Below the pieces are notes generated by a model. The model was not told where the DNA came from and did not search any database. It saw only the letters and a program-made list of their open reading frames with translations. From Lagopus muta (Eukaryota; Chordata; Aves; Galliformes; Phasianidae), in assembly GCF_023343835.1 (NCBI RefSeq), contig NC_064434.1:5623505-5687504 (forward strand): a DNA stretch of 64,000 bases, in the 5' to 3' direction. Within the stretch, counting starts at the first letter, position 1. Each line of letters begins with the position of its first letter. This document shows positions 28,401 to 37,604 of the stretch, one piece after another. Made by a program: the position numbers and the translations under genes.

Positions 28401-29941
28401 CAGTTCCAATCCCCTGCTGTGTGCAGGTCACCAACCAGCAGCCCAGGCTGCCCAGAGCCACATCCAGCCTGGCCTTGAATGCCTGCAGGGATGGGGCATC
28501 CACAGCCTCCTTGGGCAACCTGTTCCAGTGCCTCACCACCCTCTGAGTGAAAAACTTCCTCCTTTATTTTCCCGCTATCAACATTTCATACACGCAGGAG
28601 CCTTTGGGAGGTCTGAGGCCAGGGTGGTCCAGCCTGAAAAAACATTTTAAAAATACAGGTTGTCAGGAAGGATGTGTCTGTGTGTTAAAGACAGGCTGTG
28701 TCTCAGTTCAAGAATACAGCCTGAGGCACTGGTTCTTGGCTGCTGTGATTCCAAAACACTGTGTTGTGCTGAGCACTGAGCCATCTGCTTTTCCTCTTCC
28801 TCTAGAGAGCACCAGCTGAAGAGATCACATATGAGACACTGAAAAAGGCAATAGGTAAGTGAGGGAGAGGTGGAGGCTGACATGTTTGAATATGGGTGGG
28901 TGATGTGTGGGTCCCATCACCCCTGTGTGTGCTCTGGATGGATGGATCCGCTGTGCTTCTGCCATGCTGACATTGCACCCAGGTAGCAGCACGGCCAGGC
29001 AGCTTCATCTCTGTGCCTCTCCCTAGGGTGTTCCTGGGAGGCAGGCCCCAGATTCAGGCACCGAAGATCCTCTGCTTGGCTTACTAGTGATGCTCAAATC
29101 TGTGCTGTCTGCTGGGGGGTGGGGATGTGGTGTGGATGATCTGTGCTGAGGGGAGCAGCTGAGAGCCATTTCCCCTTTGCTTCAGTAGACAGCGTCGCCG
29201 TGGAGGAGCAAGAACGAGAGCGGAGGCGACAAGTGGTGGAGAAATTTCAGAAAGCCCCATTTGAGGAGATTGCTGCTCACTGTGGTGCTCGGGTGAGTTG
29301 AAGCTGTGGCCCTAAATCCCCGCATGGTCTCAGCAGGGGATGGTGGCAGTGCAGCTCTGAATGCTGTGAGGCCGCCTTCTTCCTTCTCTGCTGAACGGGG
29401 AAGGCCGATGGAGTGTCTGTCCTGTTTGCATTGCTGTTGTTCCTGGGTTGCACCCACACTGATACAGCTGCTGTGTGTGTTTCAGGCGACGCTGCTGCAG
29501 AGCAAGCTCAACCAGATCTTTGAGATCACCATACGGTGAGTTGGGGTGATGGCTGAGCGTGCCAGGCTGAGCATGGCTAGTCAAGCCACCCAGTTGTGTT
29601 GCTTGCAGGGTGCTGGGGGTGGGTGCCAGCCTGGGGCTGGGGTACCTGTGGTAGCACAAGAGATTAAGTTTGGTGGGAGCAGCCTCTGGTTTGTTTGCTG
29701 CAGTTCCCTTCTGCTACGGGGGCACAGAGGAGAACTGCAGTGGTGCAGGAATGCGATGTTTTCTGCCCTGCAACAGGCTTTGCTTCCTCATGAAACACCT
29801 CTGTAAAACATCTCCCTCTGTCTCTCATGTTTCAGGCCACCACCGAGCCCATCAGGCACCATCACAGCTGCCTATGGCCAGCCCCAGAACCACTCCATCC
29901 CAGTGTATGAGATGAAGTTCCCGGACCTGTGTGTGTACTGA
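4471..29941 (+). CDS. EFR3B: EFR3B, plasma-membrane scaffold of the PI4KA complex (22 coding exons; start exon not seen)
   Basis: EFR3 proteins are palmitoylated, helical-repeat scaffolds that recruit phosphatidylinositol 4-kinase alpha, with TTC7 and FAM126, to the plasma membrane to make PI4P. Exons: 4471-4547, 5706-5833, 8839-8989, 14452-14573, 16895-17044, 18271-18405, 18739-18817, 20103-20238, 20754-20915, 21507-21618, 23237-23288, 23520-23692, 24422-24497, 25329-25490, 25916-26047, 26144-26211, 27539-27666, 27981-28072, 28806-28854, 29186-29292, 29486-29535, 29836-29941. All junctions are GT-AG and keep frame. With the missing 7-base start exon the protein is 817 aa, the length of human EFR3B as I recall it. 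The visible start is [15 protein letters not shown] (palmitoylation cysteines); the end is [11 protein letters not shown] then TGA. Phrases such as [28 protein letters not shown] and [15 protein letters not shown] decide B over A by recall. More divergent patches are SYNCITGVS (exon at 20754) and [11 protein letters not shown] (exon at 27539). Confidence 0.97.
4620..4832 (-). repeat. CR1 LINE 3' fragment
   Basis: It starts with the reversed tail (ataaaatcatagaatgcc) and continues through the 'ccagcctggccttgagcatctcc' block. It lies just downstream of the first EFR3B exon, inside the intron. Confidence 0.85.
5834..8838. other. EFR3B intron (5834-8838)
   Basis: Three kilobases without a recognised exon, LINE copy or RNA gene. 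A short C-run (gacccccccccatggggg) lies near 8545. The acceptor at 8838 is ctcccag. Confidence 0.5.
10405..10650 (+). repeat. CR1 LINE 3' fragment, diverged
   Basis: Plus-orientation CR1 text: a block ending 'aggggggttgcagctgg...' and 'aaagtcccttctaacccaagc', followed by a degraded tail. It is more diverged than the other copies. Confidence 0.7.
10835..11060. promoter_or_regulatory. Possible intronic enhancer with paired AP-1 sites
   Basis: TGAGTCA occurs at 10852-10858 and 11008-11014. Between them are ctaatgag and cttaattaga, which are homeodomain-type cores. The block is not repeat-like. Activity is inferred from motif content only. Confidence 0.25.
11574..11975 (-). repeat. CR1 LINE 3' fragment, about 400 bp
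   Basis: Begins with aatagaatcacagaaccatagag and runs through the standard reversed CR1 3' blocks to 'ctctgggctgaacaagcct'. It is one of the longer copies in the window. Confidence 0.9.
14815..14960 (+). repeat. CR1 LINE 3' end
   Basis: Reads 'ggaggcattcaagaccaggctggatgtggc' onward to 'ttttcaacccagaccattctatg', the plus-strand CR1 end with a short tail. Confidence 0.8.
16166..16187. repeat. (AAAC)n microsatellite
   Basis: Five consecutive aaac units lie in the EFR3B intron. Confidence 0.85.
17045..18270. other. EFR3B intron (17045-18270)
   Basis: I see no repeat, RNA gene or additional exon. It ends in the acceptor gctttcacag. Confidence 0.45.
18818..20102. other. EFR3B intron (18818-20102) with a 19-bp minisatellite
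   Basis: Apart from the tandem repeat at 19075-19179 there is only unique noncoding sequence. Confidence 0.5.
19075..19179. repeat. 19-bp tandem repeat, about 5.5 copies
   Basis: The unit ctgtgcatggtttagcatg is repeated five times without change, plus a 10-base partial copy. Each junction creates the palindrome GCATGC. Identity between copies points to recent expansion or homogenisation. Confidence 0.95.
21619..23236. other. EFR3B intron (21619-23236)
   Basis: Unique-looking noncoding sequence. No repeat family, RNA gene or further exon was recognised. Confidence 0.45.
23693..25328. other. EFR3B introns flanking the exon at 24422-24497
   Basis: Two introns (23693-24421 and 24498-25328). 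No recognisable repeat was seen, and no extra coding segment. Confidence 0.45.
25668..25697. repeat. (GTTT)n microsatellite
   Basis: A T-run followed by repeated gttt units in the EFR3B intron before the exon at 25916. Confidence 0.85.
26815..27345 (-). repeat. CR1 LINE fragment, about 530 bp, longest in the window
   Basis: Reads from 'tttgattaggaagggatcttgaag' through 'agcctgcctttgaacacctcc' and 'agtactggaaagctgcag' to 'ggcctctaggcctgctccagcagg'. It occupies about 40% of the EFR3B intron 26212-27538 and lies roughly 200 bases before the next exon. Confidence 0.9.
28348..28575 (-). repeat. CR1 LINE 3' fragment
   Basis: Starts 'atcattgaatcatagaatgg' and carries the standard reversed 3' blocks to 'ctctgagtgaaaaacttcc'. 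It lies in the EFR3B intron before the exon at 28806. Confidence 0.9.
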
Positions 29942-32058
29942 GGATGGCCGTGCTGGTAGGACAGAGCCTGCTGCACAGCTTGTGCCAAAGGACCTCCTGG
30001 GGAGAGACTGCCAACCACCTGGAGAGTGCATCCTTCTGCATGACAGATAGGGACGTGAACACTAAGACTATCCCAAGATTCATTGGCACCACAAACCATG
30101 TACTTTCTTTAGTGATCCCCTGCTGATATTCTGGGGGCAGCTGGTGGTGCAGGAAGGTGTGTCGTTGCTCTGACCTCCCTCTCCAATTTTGTTCTTGGAG
30201 AGGGGGTAGGAGGTGCTCTGGTTCCTGGCAGAGAGCTTTGGGCATGTACATCTTCCCAACGTAAAACAAACCTGTTCCTTGGGGAATCCCTCCCCAAATC
30301 ATCTGTTAGCCATGTTGGAAACCCCTGGCGAGGGTGCAGGGGTGAAGCTGCAGGGTGTGAGATTGTAAAAGGGGATTGTGTGGTGCAGCGTGGGGCAGCT
30401 GTAAAATTAAATCCTGCTGGAGCTCATGCACAAAGCAGGTGACTGTAAAGGGTGCAGTCCACACATCCAGCTCCTGGCCTGTGAGCTGCATCTTCCCAGC
30501 AGCTGCCCCAGTGCGTGGCCGGTTGCTCGGGTACTTCATTCTGGACAAGAGGAGTGCCTGGAGTGACAGGAGGGCAGCAACTGTCCCATCCTAGTGTTGG
30601 GATACACAACCTGGCTGGTTCCAGGTCACTTGAAAACGTGATTTATTTGGAAAACTTTTCTTGAGGAGGAGGGGAGATCCAAAAGAGCTATACTTGACTT
30701 GTCCATGTCATCAGCAGGGTGCTCTCGGGGAGCCATACAGCAGCCACAGGCAGTGCTCATGCAGTGAGGCACCTGGGGCCACCATAAGTCATGAGTAGAA
30801 ACCACATTTGGGCATATCAACACACTAACCAACTATTTTCATGGTTTATGGTTTCACAGTTTCTGGTTTGGGATTTCACAGTGTTAGCATTCCTGTCTGA
30901 GGAATAGATTACTTTTTTTAACAGAATCCTTTTGGAAAAAAAAAAAGAAGAAAAAGGCCTCTGTTGTGGTCAGGCAGCTTTTTGCTGAGCCAAGCATGGA
31001 GCCTCCTGCACCAGGGCTGCGGTGAAATCCCAGCTCACCTCTGGGGCAGCCCCTTTCCTTCCAGCTGGACACATTGCTTCACTGCAGGAGGAGACACAGG
31101 AGGATCTAAAACTCAAAACTGGAGGTGTGGGAGATGCTGCTGTGCACAGCAGGGGGACAGCAGGTGATGACAATGGTCACAGTGGTGCTGCCTGTGCCCA
31201 GCTGGGTTGCTTCAGTGACCACTCATTTCTCCACCCCTTCTCACGGTAGCTCTTCAGACAGTTATTTGAAGGTGTAATTGCACGTTAACATCCTTTTTTT
31301 TCTTCTTCTCTCTCCTTTTTTTAGTTTGGTGGCGGGTGCAGTTTGCAGTTGCCCCGAGGTTACCACTTGTTTATGTGGTTGTCATTTAATCCGGGTTTAG
31401 GAAATGACCTAGCTTAAGAGGACAGGAAAAACGAGGGTTTATTTCAGTCCCTGGGTGGGATTGCAGCCCTGCCCAGAGCCTGAGGCTGTCCTTTGCCACA
31501 GCCACTCCTTGGGGGTCCCCCCCTATCTTTCTGTTCCCAGCCTGTCCCGTTTTGTTCCCTTAGTTATGCCTAGTCCCCCATGGGGTTTTGGCTGGGTGAA
31601 GTTGCAGAGCTGGCATTGGGAACGTGAGGAGGCTGCTTGACAAAGGATGTTTTGCTCCCATAGCTGTGCTAATGAAAAGCAGTAAAAGTTCAGCAAAATG
31701 CAGTAGGAGAAGCGATTAACCCCCAGGCTGTGTGTGCATGGGGGGGGAGACGCTTCCAAACCCCTTCAAATTCAGAAGGGAGGTGGGAAGATGAGCACGA
31801 GGCTTGCTCCTTGGAACCTAGCTGCCATGGGGATGGCACAGGGCACGTCCTGGGGTTCCATTGCTGCTCAGGGAACCTGGGCCAGGACTGCACCTTATCC
31901 CCTATCCCCTGGCTGGGGGTTTCGGTGTGGTCTCCCTGGTCCCAGTGCTGTTCCCTCGCTACATCCCCCAGCACATCCCCTATTCCCCTCCAAAAGCAAG
32001 TGCTGGCTGTGCTCAGCATTGCATTTCAGGACCCAAACTCCACCTGTAAATGTCCCTA

Positions 32059-32079
32059 CACACACACACACACACACAG
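32059..32079. repeat. (CA)n microsatellite
   Basis: Ten consecutive ac units in the inferred EFR3B 3' UTR. Confidence 0.9.
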
Positions 32080-32293
32080 TGTAAGTGACTCGTTTGTACA
32101 TCACGTTTAGTTTAGATACTGGTGTATGTATAGATGACAAAGTATATTTCTATAAACTTGGCAGTTAGGTGCATGTGTGCGTTTCCATCTCTGTATTTCA
32201 GGGCACTGTGTTGTTTCTGTGCGTAGCTGAGGGCAGGAGAGAAGTGGGTGTGAAAGGGCCGAGATGCTGTCAGTATTTCCAGGCAAGCCCTCC

Positions 32294-32299
32294 AATAAA
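32294..32299 (+). terminator. EFR3B: Candidate EFR3B polyadenylation signal AATAAA
   Basis: AATAAA followed within 20 bases by a GT-rich stretch (gttgatgttg). It is the only clear canonical signal I found between the EFR3B stop and the POMC gene on this strand. Confidence 0.55.
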
Positions 32300-32734
32300 T
32301 GTTGATGTTGCCACATTATGGGATCTGCTCTGTTGGCACGTTGATGGCACCTGGGGCTCTGTGAGGCTGGGGGAAATGGTGAGGGTTTGTTACTCCTGGC
32401 ACAGGTAACAGCGTTTGCTCTTGCAGATGGTCCCACATCCCCAGCTGCTGCCTGCTTTCATTGCCCCTCTGTGCAAACGATTAAGCAACGTGACTTTATA
32501 AATAATGTCACTTTCTTTTGTACCTGAGAGTCTCCTGTGTTGCCATTCAATAGGCAATTAATGAGTTTACCTGGGAGATAAGTACTGGGGAAGCTGCCTA
32601 GGGATGGGGAAGCCTGAATCCCTTCCTTGGGAGTAACCTGTGATGAAATTTAGCCCCACGGCCATCTCCCATGCACAGCACCAGTGATGCCTTTTGGTTC
32701 CCAGCTGCAGGATTTGGGCTTGGAGTTATTCTAA

Positions 32735-32924
32735 CTTTCACTTTTAGGTCCCTGGAGGTGCTCAAGGCCAGGTTGGATGGGACCCTGTGCAGCCTGGTGT
32801 AGTATTAGATACAGAGGTTGGCAGCCCTGCCTGTGGTGGGGGGAAGAGAGAGGGGGAAGTTTGAGCTTCACCATCCTTGAGGTCCCTTCCAACCCAAGCA
32901 ATTCTGTGATATGATTCTCTGATA
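32735..32924 (+). repeat. CR1 LINE 3' end
   Basis: Reads 'gtccctggaggtgctcaaggccaggttgg' through 'gaggtcccttccaacccaagcaattctgtg'. It is joined tail to tail with the next, minus-strand copy. Confidence 0.85.
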
Positions 32925-33060
32925 ATCATTAAGGTTGGAAAAGACCTGTGAGATCATCAAGTCCGACTGTCAACCTGTCACCACCGTGCCCACTGAACCT
33001 TGTCCCTATTTCCTTCTCCCCGTTGCAAGACACAGCCCCACAGACATTGCAGATGCATGG
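32925..33060 (-). repeat. CR1 LINE 3' end, inverted against its neighbour
   Basis: Starts 'aatcattaaggttggaaaagacc' and includes 'gatcatcaagtcc'. Lies between EFR3B and the POMC 3' end. Confidence 0.8.
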
Positions 33061-33115
33061 CTAGCTAGCAAAAATTACAGATGTATGTTTTGTTTTGTTT
33101 TGTTTTTAGAATTCT

Positions 33116-33121
33116 TTTAAT
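33116..33121 (-). terminator. POMC: Candidate POMC polyadenylation signal ATTAAA
   Basis: On the minus strand ATTAAA lies about 240 bases after the POMC stop codon. It implies a short 3' UTR, as is usual for this gene. No AATAAA lies closer. Confidence 0.55.
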
Positions 33122-33359
33122 CCGTCATTTACAGTATTTTACAGCTTGGTGAAAGTAGGAAAATGACCCGGCGTGAGCACTGCTCACATGGGTGCATTCA
33201 GCCCCAACCTGTTGCCATTGGGTGTCGGGGCAGGAGGGCTTCGGAGTAGTAATTAACGACATAACGAGCGATCTGTGGATCTAAGTGACACACATGCCGG
33301 CAGGACACTAAAGCTGCGTGGGGCCACGTGGGCTGGGCTGCCCCGCGGGCCGTCCCCGC

Positions 33360-34941
33360 TCACTGAGCCTTCTTGTAGGCGCTTTTGACGATGGCGTTTT
33401 TGAACAGAGTCATCAGCGGCGTCTGGCTGTGCTCCAGGGTCATGAAGCCGCCGTAGCGCTTGTCCTTCAGCGGCGCGTGCCAGCGGAAGTGCCGCATGCG
33501 GTACGAGCCGCCGTCCTTCTTTTCCTCCTCGCCTTCCTCCTCCTGCTCTTCCTCTTCCAAGAGGCCGAGGGGATCCTCGTCGGCCGCCATCTCCCTCCGG
33601 AACTCCACGGGGTAGCTCTCGGCCGACTCCTCGTCCACGCTGTTGGGGTACACCTTGATGGGTCTCCTCTTCCGTCCCACCGGTTTGCCCCAGCGGAAAT
33701 GCTCCATGGAGTAGGAGCGCTTCCCTTCCTCTCGCTCCAACCCTTCTCCGTCTTCCTCCTCCCCGGTGGGGCGGTGGGGTGATGTGATGGGCAGGGCGAG
33801 GCCGGCCACCTCCTCCCTTTTATGCCCTCCGCTGCTGCTGTTGCGACGGCCGAACTTGTTCCAGCGGAAATGGCTCATCACGTACTTGCGGATGCTCTCG
33901 GAGAGGGGCTGCAGGTGCCCGTTGCCGGGGTACACGGGTGCCTCGGCCGACAGCTCAGCTCGGCACGCCTTGGCACACGCCTGCACGGGGCAAAATGGAA
34001 TCATGAAATCCTTCAGCTTGGAAAAGACCTCTAAGGTCACCAAGTCCAAGTGTCAGCCCGCTCCACCATGCCCGGTCACCATGTCCCCAAGTGTGTTGTG
34101 TCATGGTTCTGGAACACCTCCAGGGATGGTGACCCCACAGCCCCATGGGCAGCTGTGCCACTGCTTCACCACTCTTTCGGGGAAGAAATCTTTCCTAATG
34201 TGCAACCTGTGGCCTTGGTGACGTTCTGTGCAAGCGCCACTCTATGTATCCTCCAGGGGGAGCATGGAGCATCCAACACATCCTGTGGGGATGTAAAAGG
34301 TGCTGGGGGAGCACGGACCACACATGGAGGCTGTGCGTTGGGTCCCCAAAACACACTCAGCCCCTGCAGAGGATGAACCATAACCACCATCCTGTTACCA
34401 CTCTCTGATTTCCTTGTTTGTCCCACATAGGAGGGATGACATCAGTTTGAAAACTGATTTTACCCAACGCAAAGATGTTCTTTATGATGAAAGTGATGAG
34501 GCAGTGGAAGGGAGAAGCTGTGGGTGCCCCATCCCTGGATGGGGTTTTGGGCAACCTCATCTGGTGAGAGGTCTCCCTGTGGCAGGGGTTGGAGCTGGGC
34601 AAGCTTTGAGGTCCCTTCTTACCCAAACCTCTCTGAGATTCTGTGACTCTATGAGGCCAAAAGGCATGAGCACACCAAAACCCACAGATCACGGTGCCCA
34701 AGGCATCGCTCCACCTTGCCATGTGTCACCCAGCACGGACAGCATCCCGTCACCTCTTCCATTGGGGTTAGAAAGCAAACCAAGCCCGGGGCAGCCCCAC
34801 GCTCCCACTTACCAAAACACCAGCCTCAGTGGCCAGGTCCTGGCACTTGCTGTTCTCCCAGCACGGACCGCTGGCGGTGGTGGGGTGGCACAGCAGCAAC
34901 CCCAGCACCACAGGCAGGCTGCGGCACAGCGCACCCCGCAT
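33360..34941 (-). CDS. POMC: POMC, pro-opiomelanocortin prohormone (complete, 249 aa)
   Basis: Precursor of ACTH, melanocortins and beta-endorphin, processed in the secretory pathway of pituitary and hypothalamic cells. Coding exons: 34813-34941 (43 aa) and 33360-33980 (206 aa), joined in phase 0. Residues 1-25 look like a signal peptide ([18 protein letters not shown]...), followed by the four N-terminal cysteines (PCWENSKC...ACAKAC). Gamma-MSH ([12 protein letters not shown], 76-87) is followed by RR. ACTH spans 132-170, contains alpha-[16 protein letters not shown] with its GRKRR amidation and cleavage site, and ends YPVEF before RR. An acidic spacer (about 173-196) precedes beta-MSH ([18 protein letters not shown], 199-216), KR, and 31-residue beta-endorphin (219-249: YGGFM...AYKKAQ). 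All four HFRW or YGGFM cores and the dibasic sites are intact. The intron placement matches the family. Confidence 0.98.
33998..34225 (-). repeat. CR1 LINE fragment abutting the POMC exon 3 acceptor
   Basis: Begins 'aatggaatcatgaaatcc' and contains the reversed 3' blocks to 'gaagaaatctttcctaatg'. Its 3' end lies only about 15 bases from the splice acceptor of the hormone exon. Confidence 0.9.
34445..34665 (+). repeat. CR1 LINE 3' end in the POMC intron
   Basis: Reads 'aaagtgatgaggcagtggaa' to 'gtcccttcttacccaaacc' then 'gattctgtgactctatgag'. It is inverted relative to the copy at 33998. Confidence 0.85.
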
Positions 34942-34979
34942 CCTGCCGGCAAGGGACGGGCACCCAAACTGCAGAGGAG
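34942..34979 (-). other. POMC: POMC 5' UTR part of coding exon 2
   Basis: The acceptor ttttttctgtag on the minus strand ends at 34980, leaving 38 untranslated bases before the ATG at 34941. A second AG (ctctgcag) ten bases downstream could be used instead. Confidence 0.65.
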
Positions 34980-34985
34980 CTACAG

Positions 34986-36017
34986 AAAAAAAAGAAAAAA
35001 TAATAACTATTTGCCCAAATATGGGGCTGCTGCTTCTTGCTGGGATTGCATCCCCTCCTTCCAGCCCCTTGTGGCTTTGCTGTCGCCATCCTTTGCCTCC
35101 GAAATCCCAGCTCCTTTGTCACCTGCGTGAACACCCGGCTTTGCAGGTGACAGCTGCTGCCTTGAGGATTTCTGCCCCTCCTGAGAGCCACAGGCAGACG
35201 AGTGATGCTGCCAGGGAAAGCTGCCTGCAGGCTGTAGCCCCTGCAAACCCCCCTCAAGCTGAAATGATACATGAAATAACATCAGATCATCGCTTGGGAA
35301 GCACTCTGGGAGATGCTGGAGGTGTCGGGGATGCCGGTGCGCTCAGGGATGGCTCCGCTGCTGTGCAAAGGATTTGCTAAAACAGACCCAGGCTGAGGCT
35401 GGAAGCTGAAGGCTGTGCTGCAGGGACTGCTTTGGGTGAGTCCAGACAAGGTGAGGGTTGTGGTGATGGCAGCAGAGCCATGCGGATGGATGTATCCATG
35501 CACTTTGCTTTTGCCAAGCCCAACTCTTTCCCAAGTTGTTTTTAACTTTGTGGGGACTCACGTGGTTCACCTTGGGAGTGCCAAGGGAGGAAAACCCCAT
35601 CCCACAATTTAGAAAACAATAGGCAAGTTAATGAAAATCTCATCCTGCTCCATAGAGAGCGGACGAAGTGCGGGCATGGAGGTGCTTTTTGCTCTTTTGC
35701 CCCAAAATCATGGGAGCAGCCGCCTGGGACCTCCCAGCTCTGGCACAGCAGTGCTGGATCTGTGACTGCTGGGACACTTCTGTAACGCATCAGCATACGG
35801 TAACCCAAAAAAGCAGAGAATAAAGGGTGGCAGAGGCTGGGGGCAGGGATGCACAAAGCATTTCACGGAGGAGAGTGATTTATCTCCTTGCCGCCGTCCA
35901 TCTAACCGTGCAAACAACCCATCCAAGATTTTGCAACCAAGATTTTGCCGAGTTTCCCCCTTCCCCGCACCCCCCGGAGGTGCCCTTCTGGGCCATGCCG
36001 CATCCCTGAGGTCTCAC
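34986..36017. other. POMC intron 1
   Basis: One kilobase between noncoding exon 1 and the signal-peptide exon. No LINE copy or other feature was recognised beyond an A-rich run at 34984-35005, which is the polypyrimidine tract of the acceptor on the minus strand. Confidence 0.6.
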
Positions 36018-36075
36018 CTGTGGCGTGGGCTGGAGCGCAGCCACCACCGTCCCCGTCTCCCGGAGAGCGCGTCTG
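36018..36075 (-). other. POMC: POMC noncoding exon 1 (5' end approximate)
   Basis: On the minus strand the exon ends cgccacag|gtgagacc, a strong donor, with the intron starting at 36017. The 5' end is set by the TATA box 25-30 bases upstream. A noncoding first exon is standard for vertebrate POMC. Confidence 0.75.
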
Positions 36076-36098
36076 CAACGTCCCCGCATCCCCGCTGC

Positions 36099-36106
36099 CT
36101 TATATA
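36099..36106 (-). promoter_or_regulatory. POMC: POMC TATA box
   Basis: TATATAAG on the minus strand, correctly spaced from the exon 1 donor and within a GC-rich stretch. Predicted start of transcription is near 36075. Confidence 0.85.
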
Positions 36107-36222
36107 CCCCCAGCGCCGCGTCGCAGCCGCCCTCTGGATGGCCCTTGGGGGTGGGGGCGGAGATGGGGACGGAGGGACACTTCCAGGTAGCGAACAAAAG
36201 CGGAGCAGAGGGGGGCACGGTG

Positions 36223-36273
36223 CAGATGTGGCTGTCCCCGAGGTGGATGGGATTAGCATCTCCCTGCCAGCTG
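36223..36273 (-). promoter_or_regulatory. POMC: POMC proximal promoter: E-boxes and a Pitx-type site
   Basis: Visible motifs about 120-170 bases above the TATA box are CAGATG (36223-36228), TAATCC on the minus strand (36250-36255) and CAGCTG (36268-36273). In mammals, Pitx1 binds TAATCC-like sites and NeuroD1 binds E-boxes in the POMC promoter. Their use here is inference. A clear T-box site was not seen. Confidence 0.45.
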
Positions 36274-36709
36274 CAGCCAGCCAAGTTTTCCAGGCGAAGC
36301 TGCTAATTGCTTTCGGGAACAGGGGGGTCGGACGGAAAGTGCTTTACTGGGTGTTTGGTGCAGGGGCATCTGTTCCTTTTTGGGGATCAGGCGTGGGAGG
36401 GCTCCGTGATCCAACGGGTGCTGGGGGTGTGGGGTTGGCTTTTGGTGGGATAAAGGGTTGTTTTCTTTTAAATAAACCTCTCGGGATGGCACCACACACA
36501 GCCCCCTCCCTGTGCACAAACCCTTGATCTCTCTGCTTTACCACACTGCTTTTGCCTGCAGATTGCTGCAGCAAGGAACCCAAGGCTTACCAGGATTCAT
36601 TTTCTTTAGGTCTCACCTGGGCTGCCTTATATGTGAAATACAGTGCTGTAGGGCTGCCAGGAGGCTCCTCTGGGCACTGGGACCAAGCAACGTGCAAGTG
36701 AGCAGAAAG

Positions 36710-36796
36710 AATGCTCCCCTCCTGCAAGGGGATGTGGGTGCTCCCCTCTTGCAATGGGATTTGGATTCTCTCCTCTTGCAATGGGATGCGGGGTGC
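36710..36796. repeat. Short tandem repeat, about 3 copies of 30 or so bases
   Basis: Three imperfect copies of a unit with 'ctcccctcttgcaatgggat' lie upstream of POMC. Confidence 0.8.
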
Positions 36797-37604
36797 ATGA
36801 GGTTGGCAACGCTTCTTTGGGATGGTGCACAAAGCTCCGTCACAGGTTCCATTTCACCCATCCTGGCATTTCAGTTTGCTTCATGCTTTCCCCGGTCCCC
36901 CAGTCTCCCCTAGATCCAGGAGACCTCTGTGGCGCAAGCAGTTCATATCTCTTAACTGTATTATCTGCCTCCACCCTCCCTGGCAGATCCCCTGCTATGC
37001 AATATTTTTTCATGACGGAGAGCTATTCCGAATGCTTTATGGCCAAAAAGGAGCGATGATTCCCACTTTAAAAGCTCTTTCATCTTTATTAGGCCTCTCT
37101 GAGCCAGTTATTTTTATAAGGAAGAAATCAGTTTAGGAAATAGGGAAATTTCGTTGAGGTGAGGCGTTGGGATGAAGAATGCCTCCACACTCACCAGCTT
37201 TGGCGCAGCCCTCAAAGCTTGGTCTAAGCCCATCCTCTGAGCTCCCTATGGCACCTCCCAGAAGCCCAGAGCCTCAGGATGGTTGGGTTCCCAGCTCTAC
37301 GGCCAGGGGCTGTGGGAGATCCCCAAGGAGGACCCCCAGAGCTCTCCACCCCCTGTGCCAGGGCTCGACACTCACCCAGCACTGCAGTGCTGCTGATGGG
37401 CAGCTCTTGAGCTCCAGGCTGTGCCCTGTGCCCCTGGGCTGCCCCAGGCACTGTTGAGCAGAGCCCTGCCACATTCCCTTGCACTTCCTGCGGGGATTTA
37501 TGGCCAAGGTGTGATCCCCCAAGGCCTACTGAGGGTGCTGCTGCCTGAGCATTCCTGGAGCTGGGGCTGGCTCTTCCTGGGCAGCATCACCAGCAGCAAG
37601 ACAC

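Larger units (their letters stand above)
29942..32315 (+). other. EFR3B: EFR3B 3' untranslated region (inferred)
   Basis: Begins directly after the TGA at 29939-29941 and probably runs to the AATAAA at 32294. It contains A-rich and T-rich tracts near 30935 and 31295 and an (AC)n run at about 32059-32079. No other gene was seen. Confidence 0.6.

Noticed and set aside
33318-33782. 154-codon plus-strand frame opposite the POMC hormone exon
   Set aside because: Antisense shadow of a real, GC-rich coding exon.
34414-35130. 238-codon plus-strand open frame across the POMC intron
   Set aside because: Runs through a CR1 copy and antisense to the POMC signal exon; no recognisable protein.
35931-36527. 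198-codon plus-strand open frame over the POMC promoter
   Set aside because: GC-rich promoter shadow opposite POMC exon 1, no family match.
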